From contig NC_063162.1 of NCBI RefSeq assembly GCF_023159225.1, positions 89,799,880 through 89,863,879 on the forward strand: DNA of 64,000 bases. Direction: 5' to 3'. Both the position numbers and the translations under genes were made by a program. Source of the stretch: Perognathus longimembris pacificus. Taxonomy: Eukaryota > Chordata > Mammalia > Rodentia > Heteromyidae. The notes under the pieces were generated by a model that was not told where the DNA came from, made no database searches, and worked only from the letters and a program-made list of their open reading frames with translations. This document shows positions 55,401-62,800 of the stretch, in pieces (position 1 is the first letter of the stretch; each line of letters starts with the position of its first letter).

Positions 55401-58400
55401 TTTTAGCAACAAGGAAAGAACAGTGCCAATTGTTTTGAAAGTAGACATAAGCCTGGCTCTGGAGGCTCACACTTATAATCCTAACTACTCAGGAGGCTGA
55501 GATCTGAGGATCCCAGTTCAAAGCTACCCTGGGCAGAAAATTCTGTGAAACTGTTAGCTACAATTAACCAGAAGAAAAAATTGAAAGTGGAGATGTGGCT
55601 CAAGTGGTAAAGCACCATCCTTGAGCAGAATAAAACAAACAAAAAACCATTTGAGAACTCTAGGCCCATAGTTCAAGCCTCAAAACCAGCATATACAAGC
55701 AAAAGATAAAGAGATAAAAGTTCTGCAGTTGGGAGTGGAGGTGGCAGAAAGAGGAGATAACACATGGTAGAACAGTTAAGTACAAGGAGGTCTGATGGCC
55801 CCACAGCATCAGAAGAACAAGAAAGCCTTGAATTATGGGCTTTGAACTGGGAGAACAAATGGTGCTGGCAGAAGCTTAATGCAGGACGTGGGTGAAGGAA
55901 TATTATGGGTTGGAAAAAAAATTCCCTGGCCTCAATTTTTGAGACAGAGTCTACATTGTCTAGGCTACTCTCAAACACATGGTCTCAAGGAATCCTCCCA
56001 ATTCAGCCTCCTGTGAAACTGGGATGACAGGTGTGTGCCATCACACCCAGAAGGCACATCTAGGTGTCAAGTGTCTTTCACTGGTTTGCAGCTTAACCAA
56101 AGAAGTTCTCTTGGCTTCAGAGAGCACCTGGCTGGGGAGCTACTAAGGCACTAAATCTAAACACGCGAAGTTTTGTATATACTGAGCACTCGTGGAATAC
56201 CACAGTTATTCGTTAGTTACAAAAATAATATGGTTTTAAATAAATGTAGAGGTGACAAATTCCTACCAGTTGCCTATATACTGGAACTGAAAGGTGCCAT
56301 GTCAGAAACAAAAATGTTCAAGGTTGTTAAGGGCAGAAATCAAAAGCTAATTCGTAAGCCTTACCCCCAAGCCCTGACGCTCTAGTCAGCCGCAGGAAGC
56401 TCGTCATTATAGTTGCTCTCATATATTCATTAGCCCTAACATGCTTTTATCAACACATTCACAGGAAGGCAAGCCTGATTAGAAGTGCAACTGTCTGAGA
56501 GTGAAAAAGTACTATCTGGTATCATTCTCTCAGAAGTAAATAAGGCCGTGCAGCCCAACACACCAGACACAAGGTTAGGAAAGATGGAAGGAGGTGGTGC
56601 TGAGAGCCATAAATTGTCCTAGCAGACAGTTATTGAACTCGCCTTGGCAAACCTTCTGAGTTCCACATCCATCTGTTCCACATTAATCTGCCTCCACTGG
56701 GTTTTAGTCCAATTATCAATGCTGCTCTGAAAATACACAAGCAAATAAAAGTGTCAACAACATTTGGTGAAAGCAAGTGTCCGCAGCAAAATATATAAGC
56801 TGATGATACACAAGGACACTATCAGCCAGTGAAAAGACAATTTTTTACAATATTAACTGCACTTGTCAAAACTTTCCCATCACCAAAACAACAATAACAA
56901 AAACTCCAACTGACAGAACATGTCCAGTTTAAGGTTAAAACATTACGATATATTATTTTTAGGAGCAATAATAAATTCCACATCCTCATTATTACTTAAT
57001 CCTGTATACTTTGAACTAATTGTTAAGTATGTCATTAACAAGCAGGTTTCTATAATCCTACATGTAATATAAAATAAGCTTTCACGAGACAATCTCCACC
57101 ATTTCTTTACCATATTTTGTGCCTTAATAGGGTTGTTGTTTTTTTTTTTAAATCTGGGCCTTGAGATTTTGCTTAGGTTTGTCACTCAAAACTGGTGCTC
57201 TATCATTTAAGCCACAGCTCACTTTTGGCTTTTTGGTGGTTAATTAGAGATAAGAGTCTTGTGGATTTGTCTGCCTTGGCTAACTGTGAACCATGATCCT
57301 CAAATCTCAACTTCCTGAGCAGCTAGAATTACAAGCATAAGCTCCCAGTTTATTGTACATTTCTATATGCCTTTTGAGTAATACATATAAATTAAGTGGA
57401 ATATATTTTTCAAGATGTCTGATTCTCTCTTACCATTATGTTTAGGTTTTCTGTGTAATTATTATGTACAAATGTGCTTTTATACATGTAAATCTGGGTA
57501 TAAACATGCTGGTATACACTAGGGGCTATGCATAGCTAATATATACTTACACCTTAATTTTTATTTATATTCTATGTAATCCTCCCAAACGGTCTGAGAC
57601 AGGCAGCTCATTATATGAACTTCCATCTTGAACCTGGGACAAAAATAACTGATATGCAGGAAAGAATATCCCACTAGCCATGATATATGAACCTTTATGA
57701 GAATAAAACCAAATGTATATGTGTTGTAAGATGATAGAAACATTAAAAATTAGCTGTAATCCTAGGTTCACAGAAGGCTGAGATCTGAGGATCATGGTGA
57801 AAAGCCAGCCCATGCAGGACAGTCTGTGAGACATTTATTTCCAATTAATTACCAAAAAGTGGAGTGTGGCTCAAATTGTAGAGTGCCAGAAAAAGTTAAG
57901 AAATGGAGACCATGCCCTGAGATCAAGCCCCAATATAGGCATACACACAATGCTAAAAATTGTATTTCTACAAAAGAATGACTTAGAGAAAAAAAAAGGT
58001 ATGCTTCTTAGATGCATATCTTACTCTAGCGTAAACAATGACATCCCAGAGGCCCTTGAGTAAGCATATTTCTCTGCGACACTGTCTCATTTGCTTGTAG
58101 TCTGGAAGAGCCACTTCGAAGAGGCGAGTGGAGTCCTGCATCTGACTCATCTCTTCCTCTAATGCCTCCAGCTCCTGGTTTGCCTATGGAGAAAATGCAT
58201 ACCTGCTTACCCACTGTGAGAGCCAGAGAAAGCCATACTGAATGGAAGCTCTGCTCTTTTAATTTTGTAAACTCTGATTTTACAGCCAATGTGTGGACAA
58301 ATCTGTAGAATAACCAATGGTAAAATGTGAGTTTGAGAAAGGAAAGCATTAAGGAATACAATCATGTTAGCAATACGCTTCTGCTGTACCAATTTCAGCA

Positions 58401-59769
58401 AAACTGTCTCTAGTGTTAGATTTCTAGCAATACTATTTTCCCTCTTGGTTTTCACTGAACAGCTGGAGACTTGGCTGGGGAGTAACAAGTGAAGCTCTAG
58501 AAACTTCTAGGTGAGACTAAATTCGCTTTTTAAATAAGCACTGAAGTTTATAAAAGTACTCTAGCAATTAAAAGCACCCTGGAGATGGTAAGTAAGCTAG
58601 AATGCACTCAAGGGAATTCATGAATAAATTTATTGATACACAGCCACCTCATATGAAAATCTCACCTACTGATTGCTTTTGGCAAGGATGATCTGTCAAG
58701 TCATTGATATGGAAGAGGTATTGACATCAAGGATAAGCTGGCTGGTTTCTTTCTTGAGAAGCCAACTTTTTCAATCTTATCTTTTTTTTCAATTAACAAA
58801 GCAGTATATGCACATAGAAAAGTCTGAGGTACAAAAGAGCTTGCAAGACAGAAAAGCCATTTCCTAGGTTCACTTTCCTGCCCAGGGCCATGTTTGCCTA
58901 TCTTTCAGTTCTAGACTCAAGCTGCTCTTTGCTGAGTGAGCAGATCAAAACCTCATGGTAGCTTCCTAGATCCTTTCTCCCATCTTCTTCCCAACACTCA
59001 ACTGCTTTAGTTCTTCTAATTCTCATTTAAGCCTGAAAATCAATACTAATCCTATTATGTTCCATGAAGCTCTAACTTTTTGACATATAAAAATTGTATC
59101 ATCTACAACATGATATTTATAACATGTACATATTGACCAGGCACTGGTGGCTCACACCTGTAATCCTAGCTCTTGAGGAGGCTGAGATCTGAGGATCTTG
59201 ATTCAAAGCCAGCTTTGTCAAGAAAGTCTGTGAGGATTGGGGCAGCGACCCAACAGTATGTAACTAAAACCAAACAATTACTCAACATATAAAGGTCAAA
59301 AATTGACCTCTCACGGGAATACAATAACTCAAAAGCTATGTATGTACGTTCATATAAGACTACTGTCCACATATTGTCTAATATCGACATTACATTTAAA
59401 GCCCTAAGTGAACTTTCTTGGGCGTGGCCACATGGCTACTGTATATGTTCTAGATACATTGTATATTGTATATATGTCTACCTGAACTAGAGAAGGGATA
59501 GAAAAACAGGGCGTAAGATATCACAAGAAATGTACACATTGCCCTACTATGTAACTGTACCCTTTTTGCACAACACCTTGTCAAAAAATTTGTGTTCAAT
59601 TAATAAATAAATTTAAGTTAAAAAAAGAAAGAATGTGAGACTCTTATCTCCAGTTAACTAAAAAAATAAAAAGCCCAAAGTGAAGGTGTGGCTAACGTGC
59701 TAGAGGACCAGCTTTGAGCACAAAAGCTCAGGGACAGCACCCAGTGCTGAGTTCAAGTCCCAGGACTGG

Positions 59770-59810
<41 letters not shown>

Positions 59811-62800
59811 CTATGTATATATAATGGAATGGTTCAGTCAAATTCACACATCAGCACTTCATATTTTCTTTAGACTGTGTCAAGTACACCTGAGAGAGAC
59901 ACAGAGAAGACAGAGAGAAAGGAGGAGAGAGGAAGAAAGGGGAGGAGGACAGGAAAAAGAAAAAGTAGAAAAGGTAGACACAAAAAGAGAGAGAGGGGGT
60001 TGGGGCTGGGAATATGGCCTAGTGGCAAGAGTGCTTGCCTCCTACACATGAGGCTCTCGGTTCGATTCCCCAGCACCACATATATGGAAAACGGCCAGGA
60101 GGGGCGCTGTGGCTCAGTGGCAGAGTGCTAGCCTTGAGCAGGAAGAAGCCAGGGATGGTGCTCAGGCCCTGAGTCCAAGGCCCAGGACTGGCCAAAAGGG
60201 GGGGGGGGGGGAGGGAGGTGAGGTGCTACCCAAGTTCCTGCGTTCTTCCACTCCTCTACTGTGTTATGGTGTGGTGAGCATGTTGGTCGTGCCAGGATGC
60301 CAGCAATAGGCTAGCAGCCTTCCACTGCTATGATGAGCTAAATAAAGCTCTTATACTACAAACACAAAGTAAAATAAAAACTATTCTTATTTTATAAACT
60401 CTCTCTAGTCTTTTAACTATACTATCTATTTACTTATTAAGGTTATATATCTGTAGTTGGATGTTGGGGTGGCAGGAAAGGAGGGGCTCCCAAGATGCCT
60501 CCCTATGAATACCAAAATCTAAATGTTCAAGACTTTTATAGAAGCAGTGTTGTGCTTGAATGGAAACTGTGTACATTTCTTGTGTGCATGAACAATTTCC
60601 TGAGCACTCATGATAACTAAGAGGACATTGCATACAATCATTCCAATAGTTGTCATACTGTATGGCTGAGGTAATAATGATCTGTACATGTTCAGTACAG
60701 ATGCAGGGTTCTCTTTCCAAATGCTTTTGGTCAGTGGCATAAATGAATCTGGGGATGTGAAATGCACAGATATGGATGGCAGACTGTAGGTCTTTGAATT
60801 AATTCCTCCTGAAATGTTTTATCCTTTCACTGAATTCAGTTAACTTGGTATTAAACTCTCTGTTCCATATAAAACAATGTAATACCCTTTCATTTTGACA
60901 AGCTGTATTTTCACAATCAATAATTGGAGATTTTTAAACTTAGGTTTATAAATTTTAATAAACAATTTTACACTTATAACAAGGAAGGAGTATGTGCTCA
61001 CATGCCAGTTTAGAAAGTGTTTCTTATCCTTTTAATGTCTTTCTCAGTTCTAGTCCTCTATTTCCTACTATAAATTAAGCCACAATTTTTTTTCTTTTTT
61101 GTCCATCGTGGGGCATGAACTCTGGGCCTAGGTGCTATCCCTGAGCTCTTCAGCTCAAGGCTCATGCTCTACCACTTGAGCCAGCCACTTCTGGTTTTCT
61201 GGTGGTTAAATGGAGATAAGAAGTCTGCCTAGGCTGGCTTTTAATTGGGATTCTCAGATCTTGACCTCCTGAGTAGCTAGGACTACAGGTGTGAGCCAAC
61301 AGCACCCAGCAAGCCACAAACTTTTATTACTTAATAGTTTCAGATTTTATATTTTTTGCTATATATAAGTAAAGTATATAGCAAAAATATAATGTGCATA
61401 CATATGGCTAAGTGCTAAAATATTAAGATATATGCTTTTGAAATTATGTGGTTATATATGTGTGTGTATGTGTATTTCAATTGATCTTTTTGAGAAACAA
61501 GTATATATTCAAATTCAAGTGACAATTTTCACAGTTGTAAAAACTGAGCACTTGCTTATTTTGCTCAGCCTGAACTGTTTTTTTTGGGGGGGGGGCAGTT
61601 CTGGGGCTTGAACTCAGCGCCTGAGCACTATCTCTGGTTTCTTTTTGCTCAAAGCTAACACTACCACTTGAGCCACAGCACCATTTCCAGCCTTTTCTAT
61701 ATATGTGGTGCTGAGGAATTGAACCCAGGGCTTCACACATGCAAGGCAAGCACTCTACCACTAAGCCACATTCCCAGCCCTCAGCATGAACTTTTATTGT
61801 CTCCCAATATCTCAAGCTTTGTAAGGGTCCCTAGTCTCTGTCTGGTTTCTTTCTACTGCTTCTCAGGTACAATGCTGCACTGGTGGACTGTTTTGCCATC
61901 AGTTCATATGTACTGAACATCTGTAGGACCCTGAGGACAATACTTTTTCCTAGAGATTTGGGCTCACTTCCACTAGGTGCTAAAAAGAGCTACATTTCAA
62001 GTTCCTGACCTAGAAATTCCTTACTCATAAAATATTCAATTTTAACAAATTGAACTACTCAAACTGTGAGGCTAGGGCTGTTTTCACCTTCCTTGAGGAT
62101 TGTCTTCCTTCCTTCCCCTACTGAACCTTAGTCAAGACCAACAGGACATCTCTTCAGTTACCACTGCAGGCTGCAGGCATCCTTGGGCAGCCTGGGGTGT
62201 GTGTGTCATCTCCCTTTGGGAACACTAATCCCTACCAGGCATTCAACTCAATACCCTAGACTTCCAACTTCCATGTGTCCTTACAGCTGCACAGGTTTCC
62301 ACATCTACTTCTGTTGTTTTCAAATACTCATAAAAGTTTCTTTTTTTTTCTTTTACTGATTTCTTTTTCTTGTGAGCTCAGCAGAAGTTCTAAAAGCACT
62401 GGTAGATCACATCTATGATCCTAGCTGCTCAGGAGGTTGAGATTTAAGGATTGAAGTCCATGAGAGTCTTTTCTCCAATTAATCATCAAAAATAAAAAGT
62501 AAATACAGAAGTGGAGCTGTGCCTCAAGTGTTAGAACATTAAGCCTTGAGAGATAAAAAAACAACAACAAACAAACACCTCAGGGACAGTGCCCAGGCCC
62601 TGAGTTCAAGACTCAGGAACTGCACACACACAAAAAAACACACCTTTTTGTGATAGTGTTTCCAGCATCTGTTTTTATTAAAAAAGGCTTTTCCAAGATG
62701 TCTATACACACACCAAAGTCAAGGTATTTTGCTATTTTTAATCATTTTCCAGTTTCTAGTACACTAATTCCATTATTCCTAGAAATATACTCCCAGTCAG

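Larger units (their letters stand above)
54980..56642 (-). other. DNAH11: Intron W4-W5
   Basis: A 1.7 kb intron starting at the GC donor of W4. It holds a composite SINE (55451-55690) and a B1-like monomer (55935-56050). Confidence 0.85.
56727..58024 (-). other. DNAH11: Intron W3-W4
   Basis: A 1.3 kb intron with one minus-strand (57148-57350) and one plus-strand (57748-57940) composite SINE. Confidence 0.85.

Noticed and set aside
56641..56643. A possible GT donor for exon W4 a few bases further downstream.
   Set aside because: The next GT (in GAGTTC) would add bases that break the frame into W5, which must begin GAA ATG TGG; the GC donor fits exactly.
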